NCBI GenBank assembly: GCA_018826895.1
Contig: JAHJYA010000027.1
Location: 1 to 36,767, forward strand
Reading direction: 5' to 3'
Source of the DNA: Gammaproteobacteria bacterium
GTDB taxonomy: Bacteria > Pseudomonadota > Gammaproteobacteria > Pseudomonadales > Pseudomonadaceae
DNA: 36,767 nt
The notes under the pieces are model-generated. The model saw nothing but the letters and a program-made list of their open reading frames with translations. It was not told the DNA's origin and searched no databases. This document shows, in pieces, positions 17,389 to 24,897 of this stretch. The first letter of the stretch is position 1. Each line of letters begins with the position of its first letter. The position numbers and the translations under genes were made by a program.

Positions 17389-17480
17389 AGCACGCAACGG
17401 GACAGCAACGCGCACGATGATACCCAGCGCGCAGGCTTTCTGGTTAAGTGTCGGCTGCGCGATCTTTCCGAGCAGCCGGC

Positions 17481-18227
17481 ATGCCCCGACGCCCCCTCAC
17501 CTGGTACTCCCTGGCTTTTGCCTGCCTGCTTCTGGTGGGCAAGGCAACAGCTGACGAACAACGACCGCTGCGTTTTTCCGTCAGCGATAGCTGGGCCATG
17601 CCGATGATGCAAATCGTCGAGGGTCAAGCGACTGCCGGCATCCTCTACGACCTGCAGCAGCGCCTTGCACAAAAGGTCGGTCGCCAGGCGGAGCTGTTGG
17701 TGCTTCCGCGTTTGCGCGTGCAGCAGATGCTGGTGCGCGGTGAAATAGACGTGCGTTGCTACGTCAACCCGGCCTGGCTGACCGAGTCCCATCATCAGTA
17801 CATCTGGAGCGTGCCCTTCATGGTTCAGCACGACTTGCTGGTAGCGCACCAGCCAGATGCTGTGGAGCCAACGCAGTTGCACGGAGAAACCATCGGCACC
17901 GTACTGGGCTTTACCTACCCGACCCTCGAAGCACTGTTCAGCAGTGGCCAGTTACGCCGCGAAGACGCACGCAGCCAGGAACTGGTGCTGGAAAAACTAA
18001 AGGCCGGACGCCAACGCTATGGCATCAGCAACTCATTGACGTTGGCCTGGTTCAATCGCCACCAGTCACCTACGCAGCAACTCTACCCAGTCAAAGCGCT
18101 GGCTTCCGATCTGGTGGCCTGCATCGTGCGTGACGAGCCGGATGTGCCGACCATGCGCTTGCTGCGCGCGTTGGTGCAGATGAGCCAGGACGGCGAATTC
18201 GAAGAAATACTCGCGCGCTATCGCTAG
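17481..18227 (+). CDS. periplasmic solute-binding protein, family 3-like
   Basis: A 248-residue extracellular solute-binding-type protein with a signal peptide (SLAFACLLLVGKATADEQ, cleavage near residue 25). Its two-lobe pattern matches SBP_bac_3: PLRFSVSDSWAMPM at the start, IDVRCYVNPAWLTES mid-way, ETIGTVLGFTYP in lobe 2. No permease or ATPase gene is adjacent, so it may be an orphan binding protein or a sensor input. A GTG at 17448 would add 11 residues; the ATG at 17481 gives a normal signal peptide. It follows dgdA by 92 bp. Its TAG stop codon is part of the CTAG boundary of a repeat element that begins there. Confidence 0.8.
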   Translation: MPRRPLTWYSLAFACLLLVGKATADEQRPLRFSVSDSWAMPMMQIVEGQATAGILYDLQQRLAQKVGRQAELLVLPRLRVQQMLVRGEIDVRCYVNPAWLTESHHQYIWSVPFMVQHDLLVAHQPDAVEPTQLHGETIGTVLGFTYPTLEALFSSGQLRREDARSQELVLEKLKAGRQRYGISNSLTLAWFNRHQSPTQQLYPVKALASDLVACIVRDEPDVPTMRLLRALVQMSQDGEFEEILARYR

Positions 18228-18494
18228 GGTCTGTTGACGTATCGTTCGCGGCCGCGCCGGAGCCAGTTTTAGCGCGAGGCAAGGCACGAGATGCGAAGTT
18301 TAGCCGGCTAAATGAGCCATCGAGAAACGCAGCATCGCGCTAAAACGGGCCCGGCCCTGCGGGTTGCGCGTAAAATCTCGCCATGCGTTGCTGGAGGACT
18401 TGGCAAGGGAACAACCATTCCCTGCGTCCTCCGCCTAGCCTGGCGAGATTTTACGCGGCAACGCGGCTCGCAACGAAACTGGAACAGACCCTAG
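18224..18494. repeat. 271-bp CTAG-bounded inverted-repeat element (long copy)
   Basis: The element starts CTAGGGTCTGTTGACGT and ends with the inverse of CTAGGGTCTGTTCCAGT. Two internal palindromes are clear: GTTTTAGCGCG at 18266-18276 against 18336-18346, and a perfect 16-bp pair at 18368-18383 against 18441-18456. No credible ORF. The left CTAG supplies the stop codon of the preceding gene. A 64-bp relative with the same ends is at 23391. Confidence 0.8.
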
Positions 18495-18543
18495 CCTAAT
18501 CCACCCAGCGCTGCTTTGCTCTGTGTCAGTCAGGCGTCCTGTG

Positions 18544-19176
18544 TCAGGGTTTTTCGCCTTTTTGCCGGCGCAGGGCCACGTCATGCAGGGCCGGATCGAG
18601 TTCGTCGAGCTGATCGATCACCGCATGCACGCCCAGGCGATACAGGCTCAGGGTGGCATCGGTGCGCAGACGCTCGCGTTGCAGGTCGTCCAGACGCTGC
18701 CAATCCGCCAGGGACTGACCGCATAGCGACCCGCAAATAGCCAGGCCGATGGTCCATAGGCCTGCATTCAGGCCGGCCTGGAGTAACTTAGGGTCGCCGC
18801 TGATCAATACGGCGCCATCGAGATGCGGCACCTGCAGGTCGATCAATGCCTGCCAGCAGGCATCCGGCGCGGGCCAGGGGCGCTGGTCGTGCTGACCTGC
18901 AGTTACCAGCCAGGCGGGTAGGGGGGCTGCCAACTGGCTGCAGACCGCCGCGGGTAATGCGTCGAGCCAGGCGCAGGGCGTGCCCCAGGCCTGCAGTTGG
19001 TGCAAGGCTGCCTCGGTGCCAGGGGTCAGTACGGCCTGTGCCTGGGCAATGCCCAGCAGGTCAGCGTTGCTTGCAGATGAGCTCTGGTTGGCCGCCGCTT
19101 GGGTGCGGGCGCCAAAATCCACCAGGCAGCCGGAAAGGCCGAACAGAAAGGCGCTGAAGGAGCAGGGGGCAGGCAT
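18544..19176 (-). CDS. phosphonatase-like HAD-fold protein lacking the catalytic aspartate
   Basis: A 210-residue protein related to phosphonoacetaldehyde hydrolase (PhnX) of the HAD superfamily. Matches include RPWPAPDACWQALIDLQV (compare GRPxPxMC of PhnX), the motif IV block VLISGDPKLLQAGLNAGLWTIGL, and LSLYRLGVHAVIDQLDEL. Motif I, normally FDxxGTxVDFG, reads FGLSGCLVDFG, so the nucleophile Asp is Gly13 and the usual second catalytic position is Ser15. The cap segment carrying the Schiff-base lysine appears to be missing. It is therefore probably not a phosphonatase, perhaps a binding protein. The 210-residue form from 19176 is preferred over 19227. It is divergent from mlaA. Confidence 0.72.
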   Translation of the reverse strand: MPAPCSFSAFLFGLSGCLVDFGARTQAAANQSSSASNADLLGIAQAQAVLTPGTEAALHQLQAWGTPCAWLDALPAAVCSQLAAPLPAWLVTAGQHDQRPWPAPDACWQALIDLQVPHLDGAVLISGDPKLLQAGLNAGLWTIGLAICGSLCGQSLADWQRLDDLQRERLRTDATLSLYRLGVHAVIDQLDELDPALHDVALRRQKGEKP

Positions 19177-19383
19177 GACAGGTGTCCGTGGCTCGAAGAA
19201 GACAAGCCTATGGCAGTCAGGTGACATTGGTGTGACGGCGCCGGTGTCCGGGAACAGGGTGTAATCATTTTTCTGTGAGCCATTGCTCGGCTATGCTGCC
19301 CTTTTAACAGGGGCGCGCCTTATACTGCGCGCCTTCGAAGGCGGCCTGGGGTCGCCGTACCTGTATACCAAGGAGAGACTGCA

Positions 19384-20085
19384 ATGCGCGTGATCGGTGC
19401 GAACTGGATTGCCCGTTTAGGTTTTTTGCTGGCCGGTGCCAGCCTTGTTGTGCTGCCGTTGGCGGCTCAGGCTGCCGAGGATGACCCTTGGGAAGGCGTC
19501 AATCGGGTGATCTTCCGTTTCAATGACACCATTGACACTTACGCCCTCAAACCGGTCGCCCAGGGTTACCAGGCCGTCACTCCGCAGTTTCTCGAAGACG
19601 GCGTGCATAAGGTCTTTGGCAATATCGGCGATGTCGGCAACCTGGCTAACAATGTGCTGCAGGGCAAGTTCCATAATGCCGGCGTGGACACCAGTCGGGT
19701 GATTTTCAACACCCTGTTCGGCCTGGCCGGGTTCTTTGATGTGGCCACCCGTATGGGACTGCAGAAAAACGATGAAGATTTCGGCCAGACCTTGGGTGCC
19801 TGGGGTGTCAACAGTGGCCCTTACGTTGTGTTGCCGCTGCTGGGCCCTAGCACCGTACGCGACACTGTGAGCCGCATACCAGACAGCTATACCGCGCCTT
19901 ATGGGTATATGGATCATGTGCCAACGCGCAACGTTACCCGCGCCGTGGAGGTGGTTGATACCCGCGCCAGCCTACTTTCGGCCGAGCGTATGATCAGCGG
20001 CGACAAGTACACCTTTATCCGCAATGCCTACTTGCAGAACCGCGAGTTCAAGGTCAAGGACGGGCAGGTCGAGGACGACTTCTAA
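19384..20085 (+). CDS. mlaA: MlaA (VacJ)-family outer-membrane lipid asymmetry protein
   Basis: A 233-residue MlaA/VacJ protein, which removes misplaced phospholipids from the outer leaflet of the outer membrane and hands them to the Mla pathway. Family blocks are DPWEGVNRVIFRFNDTID near residue 36, GNIGDVGNLANNVLQGK and EDFGQTLGAWGV followed by GPYVVLPLLGPSTVRD. AAGGAG lies ten bases before the ATG. Unlike E. coli MlaA there is no lipobox: the leader ends LPLAAQAAED, and the whole protein has no cysteine, so it would be cleaved by signal peptidase I. It converges with the PilZ gene across a shared terminator. Confidence 0.94.
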   Translation: MRVIGANWIARLGFLLAGASLVVLPLAAQAAEDDPWEGVNRVIFRFNDTIDTYALKPVAQGYQAVTPQFLEDGVHKVFGNIGDVGNLANNVLQGKFHNAGVDTSRVIFNTLFGLAGFFDVATRMGLQKNDEDFGQTLGAWGVNSGPYVVLPLLGPSTVRDTVSRIPDSYTAPYGYMDHVPTRNVTRAVEVVDTRASLLSAERMISGDKYTFIRNAYLQNREFKVKDGQVEDDF

Positions 20086-20101
20086 GGTCGTTGCACAAAT
20101 G

Positions 20102-20128
20102 AAAAAGGCGGCCAATGGCCGCCTTTTT
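20102..20128. terminator. bidirectional terminator between mlaA and the PilZ gene
   Basis: A 12-bp perfect stem, AAAAAGGCGGCC with GGCCGCCTTTTT and a 3-base loop, gives a T tract in both directions. It is 17 bp after mlaA and 13 bp after the PilZ gene's stop codon. Confidence 0.92.
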
Positions 20129-20141
20129 CATTTGTGCCTAT

Positions 20142-20441
20142 TCAGTTCATCGAATGGATGGTTAAGCCCACGGCCTGACGGCCGCTCTCCAGTGGCGCTA
20201 CGCGGACTACCTCGGCATCTGCCTTGAGTCCGGCGAGTTGGTTGTGTTCGCTGGCGATGTGCACCATTACCCGGTCACCCACGTTCAGGTCGGCGTCCAC
20301 ATCCAGTTGCATACCGGTGCTCGACAGGTCCAGGCAGACCGCCGGAATCTCACGCCCCGCGTGGTGCACGGTGACAGGTGCTTCCAGGCGCATGCGGATG
20401 TAATCGCGTTTTTCACTATAGTCGCGGTCGCTTTGACTCAT
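20142..20441 (-). CDS. PilZ domain protein (cyclic di-GMP binding)
   Basis: A 99-residue single PilZ domain. The c-di-GMP motifs are both present: R-x3-R as R12-DYI-R16 and D/N-x-S-x2-G as D38-LSST-G43. Extra residues are few, so it is likely a small cytoplasmic adaptor. A much longer in-frame ORF extends upstream to 21617, but that part is antisense to rssB and is a shadow. It is next to, and divergent from, the rssB-rssC genes, a neighbourhood recalled in other pseudomonads. Its partner is not known. Confidence 0.9.
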   Translation of the reverse strand: MSQSDRDYSEKRDYIRMRLEAPVTVHHAGREIPAVCLDLSSTGMQLDVDADLNVGDRVMVHIASEHNQLAGLKADAEVVRVAPLESGRQAVGLTIHSMN

Positions 20442-20654
20442 GGGACGCAATCCTCTTGTAGTAGGGGCTCTCCTGCGGATCTTATAACCCTCGCCGATTT
20501 GAGGTGTAAAGTCGCATGACGACAATCGGCGTGCGCTTGAATCAAGAATCGGATGGGAGTACCGTCTGCGCCTTGAAGCTAACCGAGTCCGTGCGACCAG
20601 GCCTGCCTGGCGCGTATCGCCACCCAAACCCGGCGTAGTTTGCCTGGAAGCCCC

Positions 20655-21839
20655 ATGCACAGTACCAGTGCCACGCTGCTGATCATCGATGACGACGACG
20701 TCGTTCGCGCGAGCCTTGCGGCCTATCTGGAAGACAGCGGCTTTACGGTCCTGCAGGCTTCTAACGGCTTGCAGGGGCTGGAAGTGTTCAACAGTCAGCA
20801 GCCGGATCTGGTGGTTTGCGACCTGCGCATGCCCCAGGTTGACGGTCTGGAGCTGATCCGCCGGATCAATGCCCTTGGCGTCAGTGTGCCGATTATCGTG
20901 GTATCCGGTGCCGGCGTGATGACCGACGCCGTCGAAGCCCTGCGTCTGGGTGCTGCCGATTACCTGATCAAACCGCTCGAAGACCTCGCCGTACTCGAAC
21001 ATTCGATACGCCGAGCGCTTGATCGCGCCCATCTGCGCCTTGAGAACCAGCGCTACCGCGAGAAGCTGGAAACCGCCAACCGCGAGCTGCAGGCCAGCCT
21101 GCATCTGTTGCAGGAGGACCAGAACGCCGGGCGTCAGGTGCAGATGAACATGCTGCCAGAAACGCCCTGGCAGGTCGAAGAGCTGAATTTCGCCCACCAG
21201 ATCATCCCCTCGCTCTACCTCTCGGGTGACTTCGTCGATTACTTTCGGGTGGATGAGCGGCGCATCGCCTTTTACCTCGCGGACGTCTCCGGTCACGGCG
21301 CATCGTCGGCTTTCGTCACCGTCCTGCTCAAGTTCATGACCACGCGCCTGCTCTATGAGTCGCGGCGAGGTGGAACCTTGCCCGAGTTCAAGCCCTCTGA
21401 AGTACTGGGCCACATCAACCGCGGGTTGATTAATTGCAAGCTGGGTAAGCACGTCACCATGCTTGGCGGCGTCATCGACGAGCAGACCAATCGGCTGACT
21501 TACAGCATCGGTGGGCATTTGCCGTTGCCGGTGCTCTACAGCCAGGGCGACGCCAGCTACCTGACCGGGCGTGGTTTGCCGGTGGGGTTGTTCAACGAGG
21601 CAGAGTACAACGATCACGAGATCGAACTGCCGCAGTCGTTCAGCCTGACGCTACTGTCCGATGGCATCCTCGATCTGCTGCCGGGCGATACCCTGAAGGA
21701 AAAGGAAACCGTGTTGCCCGAGTTAATCAGCCGTGCCGGTGGCTCTCTAGACGGCCTGCGTCAGGTGTTGGGGCTGGCCAATATCGGGGATATGCCCGAT
21801 GATATCGCCTTGCTGGTGTTAAGCAGGAACCTTGCATGA
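20655..21839 (+). CDS. rssB: response regulator RssB-like, receiver plus PP2C (SpoIIE) phosphatase
   Basis: A 394-residue protein. The receiver domain (about residues 1-125) has acidic pocket DDDD, phospho-acceptor Asp56 (VCDLRMP) and Lys106 (YLIKPLED). A coiled-coil linker runs to about 165 (LRLENQRYREKLETANRELQ in pieces). The C-terminal PP2C serine phosphatase of SpoIIE type shows GDFVDYF, LADVSGHGASS, SDGILDLLPG and MPDDIALLVL as metal-binding blocks. It is expected to dephosphorylate the STAS partner encoded next, linking a signal to RpoS stability or biofilm control. GGAAG precedes the ATG at 20655. Its stop codon overlaps rssC by four bases. Confidence 0.9.
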   Translation: MHSTSATLLIIDDDDVVRASLAAYLEDSGFTVLQASNGLQGLEVFNSQQPDLVVCDLRMPQVDGLELIRRINALGVSVPIIVVSGAGVMTDAVEALRLGAADYLIKPLEDLAVLEHSIRRALDRAHLRLENQRYREKLETANRELQASLHLLQEDQNAGRQVQMNMLPETPWQVEELNFAHQIIPSLYLSGDFVDYFRVDERRIAFYLADVSGHGASSAFVTVLLKFMTTRLLYESRRGGTLPEFKPSEVLGHINRGLINCKLGKHVTMLGGVIDEQTNRLTYSIGGHLPLPVLYSQGDASYLTGRGLPVGLFNEAEYNDHEIELPQSFSLTLLSDGILDLLPGDTLKEKETVLPELISRAGGSLDGLRQVLGLANIGDMPDDIALLVLSRNLA

Positions 21840-22330
21840 ATCCTGGGATGAACCCCGGTAGAATCCAGTTTGCCGAGCAGGACGGGACCTTCGTTCTGAA
21901 GTTCGTTGGCGAAGTCCGACTGACCCTGTGTTCGGCGCTGGATGCCACAATCGAGCAGATTTTCACCTCGCTGAATTTCTCGGCCATCGTTATCGACCTG
22001 ACGGAAACCCGCAGCATCGACAGCACTACCTTGGGCCTGCTGGCCAAGTTGTCGATTCTCTCGCGGCAGAAGATTGGTCTGTTGCCGACCGTGGTGACCA
22101 CCCATGCGGACATCACCCGGCTGTTGCAGTCGATGGGCTTCGATCAGGTGTTCAATATCGTCGACACGCCGATCACCCGCCCGGACTCGCTGACCGACCT
22201 GCCATCTCAGGATCAGTCAGAAGCGGTGGTGCGCACCAAGGTGCTGGAAGCGCACCGCATCCTCATGAGCCTGAACGAGTCCAATCGCGAAGCCTTCCAT
22301 GACCTGGTGAGTGCTCTCGAGCATCATTGA
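21836..22330 (+). CDS. rssC: STAS-domain anti-sigma factor antagonist RssC-like
   Basis: A 164-residue protein with a STAS domain over about residues 8-105. The phosphorylatable serine is probably Ser63 in RSIDSTTLGLLAKL. A C-terminal extension of about 50 residues (VVRTKVLEAHRILMSLNESN, helical) follows. Its ATG overlaps the rssB stop codon (ATGA), so the phosphatase and its presumed substrate are co-translated. An ATG at 21848 is also possible. No kinase/anti-sigma gene is adjacent, so the kinase must be elsewhere. A terminator at 22351 closes the pair. Confidence 0.88.
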   Translation: MNPGMNPGRIQFAEQDGTFVLKFVGEVRLTLCSALDATIEQIFTSLNFSAIVIDLTETRSIDSTTLGLLAKLSILSRQKIGLLPTVVTTHADITRLLQSMGFDQVFNIVDTPITRPDSLTDLPSQDQSEAVVRTKVLEAHRILMSLNESNREAFHDLVSALEHH

Positions 22331-22350
22331 GAAACCAAGCAGTTGAAGCG

Positions 22351-22377
22351 AACGGGGCGCCTTATGGCGCCCCGTTT
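22351..22377. terminator. terminator between rssC and tal
   Basis: An 11-bp perfect stem, AACGGGGCGCC with GGCGCCCCGTT and a 4-base loop, lies between the convergent rssC and tal genes. The T tract is short (three) on the plus strand, so efficiency is uncertain. Confidence 0.75.
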
Positions 22378-22382
22378 GCGTA

Positions 22383-23309
22383 TCAGGCTTGTGTGGCCAA
22401 CAGTTTCTCGAGATTTTCCTGGTCATGGGCGAATTGGCGAATGCCTTCGGCCAGCTTCTCGGTGGCCATGGCGTCCTCGTTCATGTCCCAGCGAAAGCGC
22501 GACTCGGGCAGGGCGGCCTCGGCGCTGCCGGCCACCTGAGCATCCAGCACACGTTGCAGGATGGCGTCATCATCAGCCAACTGCTGCAGCAGGTCGGGGC
22601 TGATGGTCAGACGGTCGCAGCCGGCAAGCTGTTCGATCTGGCTGATGTTGCGAAAGCTCGCCCCCATCACCACGGTTTTGTGGCCGTGGGCCTTGTAGTA
22701 GTTGTAGATGCGCGTGACCGACTGCACGCCGGGATCCTCGGCGCCCACGTAGTCGCGGCCTTCGGCCTTCTTGTACCAGTCGTAAATACGTCCGACGAAC
22801 GGCGAGATCAGAAAGGCCCCAGCATCTGCGCAGGCGCGCGCCTGGGCGAAAGAGAACAGCAGGGTCAGGTTGGTTTGCACGCCGGCTTTCTCTAGTTGCT
22901 CGGCGGCGCGGATGCCTTCCCAGGTCGAGGCGATCTTGATCAGGATACGCTCGCGTCCGACGCCAGCCTGGTCATACAGCTCGACCAGACGCTCGGCACG
23001 GCGCAACGTGGCCGCGGTGTCGAACGACAGGCGCGCATCAACCTCGGTGGAGATGCGCCCCGGAATCACGTCGAGAATGGCCCGGCCAACCGCCACGCCA
23101 AAATGGTCGCTGGCCAGGTCCAGGTCGCCCTTGCCGGCATCGATGGCGCGTTGCAGATGCTCGCGGTAAAGCGGCAAGGCTGCGGCCTTGAGTAGCAAGG
23201 AAGGGTTGGTGGTGGCATCGACCGGCTTGAGCCGGGCAATGGCGTCGAAGTCGCCGGTGTCGGCGACTACGGTGGTGAACTGCTTGAGTTGGTCCAGCTT
23301 GGAAGTCAT
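22383..23309 (-). CDS. tal: transaldolase
   Basis: A 308-residue transaldolase of the TalB type, moving a dihydroxyacetone unit between sedoheptulose-7-phosphate and glyceraldehyde-3-phosphate in the non-oxidative pentose phosphate pathway. The N-terminal [11 protein letters not shown] and [12 protein letters not shown] are signatures, and the Schiff-base lysine is Lys125 in [12 protein letters not shown], seven residues earlier than the recalled Lys132 of E. coli TalB. Cytoplasmic. Full family length. Transcribed alone, with a terminator just past its stop codon. Upstream, a 64-bp repeat lies between it and dusA. Confidence 0.97.
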   Translation of the reverse strand: MTSKLDQLKQFTTVVADTGDFDAIARLKPVDATTNPSLLLKAAALPLYREHLQRAIDAGKGDLDLASDHFGVAVGRAILDVIPGRISTEVDARLSFDTAATLRRAERLVELYDQAGVGRERILIKIASTWEGIRAAEQLEKAGVQTNLTLLFSFAQARACADAGAFLISPFVGRIYDWYKKAEGRDYVGAEDPGVQSVTRIYNYYKAHGHKTVVMGASFRNISQIEQLAGCDRLTISPDLLQQLADDDAILQRVLDAQVAGSAEAALPESRFRWDMNEDAMATEKLAEGIRQFAHDQENLEKLLATQA

Positions 23310-23390
23310 GACAGGCCCTTGTCGTTACGGATCGCCTGACCATAACCCAGGGGCCGGGCGCGCTCAACTGCTGGCCGGGTGCCGCTTGCT

Positions 23391-23454
23391 CTAGGGTCTG
23401 TTGATGTTTCGTCCGCGGCAACTCGGCTCGCGACGAAACGTCAACAGACTCTAG
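23391..23454. repeat. 64-bp CTAG-bounded inverted repeat (short copy)
   Basis: The element starts CTAGGGTCTGTTGATGTTTCG and ends with the inverse of CTAGAGTCTGTTGACGTTTC, so it is almost entirely one palindrome. The ends are those of the 271-bp element at 18224. The right CTAG supplies the TAG stop codon of dusA on the minus strand. Confidence 0.8.
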
Positions 23455-24461
23455 TGGCCCTGTAGCAGCTGCGCCGCCTGATCGAACAGACCCAGCGGGT
23501 TGTCGGCTTTATGAATGTCCACCGACAGCAATTGGCGGAAGCGCCGTGCACCCTTGAAGCCCTGCGCCAGGCCAAGCATGTGCCGGGTGATGTGGTGCAG
23601 GCTGCCGCCGCTGGCCAGGTGCGCCTCGATATAGGGGCGCATCGCCTGCATGGCATCCAGTCGGCTGAGCACCGCGCCTTGCTCGCCGAAGAGCTGCGTA
23701 TCGACCTGGGCCAGCAAGTAGGGGTTGTGATAGGCCTCGCGGCCGAGCATCACGCCATCGAAGGTTTGCAGATGCTGCTGGCACTCTTCTAGGGTCTTGA
23801 TGCCGCCGTTGAGGATGATCTCCAGCGCGGGAAAGTCCTGTTTCAGCTGCGCAGCGATTTCATAACGTAGGGGCGGTACTTCGCGGTTTTCCTTGGGCGA
23901 CAAGCCTTCGAGAATGGCGATGCGCGCATGCACGGTAAAACTGCGGCAGCCGGCGGCGCTGACCTGGCCGACGAAGTCGCACAGCTCGGCGTAGCTGTCG
24001 CGACCGTTGATGCCAATGCGGTGCTTGACCGTCACCGGGATACTCACGGCGTCCTGCATCGCCTTGACGCACTCGGCAACACGCGCCGGATGGGCCATCA
24101 GGCAGGCACCGATCATGTTGTTCTGCACCCGGTCGCTGGGGCAGCCGACATTCAGGTTGACCTCCTGATAACCCGCTTCTTCAGCCAGGCGCGCGCAGGC
24201 CGCCAACTCATCCGCGACGCTGCCACCCAGTTGCAGGGCCAGCGGGTACTCGGCCACGTCATGACGCAGAAAACGCTCCCGATCACCGTGCAGCAGCGCG
24301 CCGGTGGTGACCATCTCGGTATAGAGCAGGGCATTGCGCGACAACAGGCGCATGAAGTAGCGGCAGTGGCGATCAGTCCAATCCATCATCGGCGCCACGC
24401 TGAAGCGGCGAGACAGGGGAGGGCGCGTGGTGTGTGCTGTTGAGGCTGATTCTAGAGGCAT
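23451..24461 (-). CDS. dusA: tRNA-dihydrouridine(20/20a) synthase DusA
   Basis: A 336-residue FMN-dependent tRNA dihydrouridine synthase. It has SVAPMMDWTDRHCR at the N-terminus (FMN loop and DusA signature), the catalytic cysteine Cys107 in NVGCPSDRVQ, VKHRIGIN for tRNA and flavin contacts, and a C-terminal helical domain with HMLGLAQGFKGARRFRQLLS. It reduces U20/U20a in the D loop. The last codon and stop lie in the CTAG of the short repeat element, giving a TAG stop. DusA genes are known integration sites for islands, but no integrase or att duplication is seen here. Confidence 0.95.
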   Translation of the reverse strand: MPLESASTAHTTRPPLSRRFSVAPMMDWTDRHCRYFMRLLSRNALLYTEMVTTGALLHGDRERFLRHDVAEYPLALQLGGSVADELAACARLAEEAGYQEVNLNVGCPSDRVQNNMIGACLMAHPARVAECVKAMQDAVSIPVTVKHRIGINGRDSYAELCDFVGQVSAAGCRSFTVHARIAILEGLSPKENREVPPLRYEIAAQLKQDFPALEIILNGGIKTLEECQQHLQTFDGVMLGREAYHNPYLLAQVDTQLFGEQGAVLSRLDAMQAMRPYIEAHLASGGSLHHITRHMLGLAQGFKGARRFRQLLSVDIHKADNPLGLFDQAAQLLQGH

Positions 24462-24897
24462 TTTGGACGGCGCGTTTCCGACGTATTAACGGGGTGTGAG
24501 CAATTGGCTATATGTCTGGCAAGCCATTGCGAGCGCATAGCACTCGTTGTGTTCAACTTCACAGGCCCTATCAGGTAGATAAAGGCGTAAGTCTATCAAG
24601 AGCGACAGGCTTTCACCCGTAAACGCGCGATATCAGACCAGGGGCCAGTTGCCTCGTTGCATATCACCGGCCCTAGGGTTGCTGGCTGGTGCAGACACAT
24701 TCTCAGCCACCTCCGCAAGTGCGTGTGCTGCTGCGTCGGGAGGGTAATTGTATAATTTGTAAATGATCTTTACTTGCAAATGCTAACGAATATCATTCGG
24801 CGCAATTCCGGTGGGGAGCTCGGGCGCTGTGTGGGTTGCAGTGCTCATGGAGTACGAGTGCCCGCCGGCCCTCTAGCTATTTCGGAGAGACACGCCA
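24462..24897. other. 436-bp intergenic region upstream of the TonB receptor
   Basis: No protein-coding frame here looks real. The last 150 bases hold a TATAAT at 24751-24756 without a good -35, then two overlapping Fur-box-like sequences (24759-24794). The first 280 bases, next to dusA, show nothing I can name. Confidence 0.6.
24759..24794 (+). promoter_or_regulatory. two overlapping Fur boxes at the siderophore-receptor promoter
   Basis: Against GATAATGATAATCATTATC the 19-mer at 24776-24794 matches 13 of 19 and the one at 24759-24777 matches 11 of 19; they overlap by two bases. They lie just after TATAAT at 24751-24756, so Fur bound here would cover the start of transcription. The ATG is about 100 bp downstream. 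Confidence 0.65.

Noticed and set aside
18312..18494. 60-codon open frame inside the 271-bp repeat element
   Set aside because: It is entirely within the palindromic element, is not protein-like, and has no transposase features.
19252..19276. AlgU/RpoE-type promoter ahead of mlaA (GAACAG and TCTGT)
   Set aside because: Spacer is 14 bp where about 16 is needed, and the -35 is poor.
20142..21617. 491-codon open frame on the minus strand covering rssB
   Set aside because: Only the last 99 codons are a real PilZ gene; the rest is antisense to rssB, has low-complexity His/Gln-rich translation and no family features.
23391..24520. Genomic-island insertion at dusA
   Set aside because: dusA is a known integration site, but there is no integrase, no att repeat and no change of gene content beside it.
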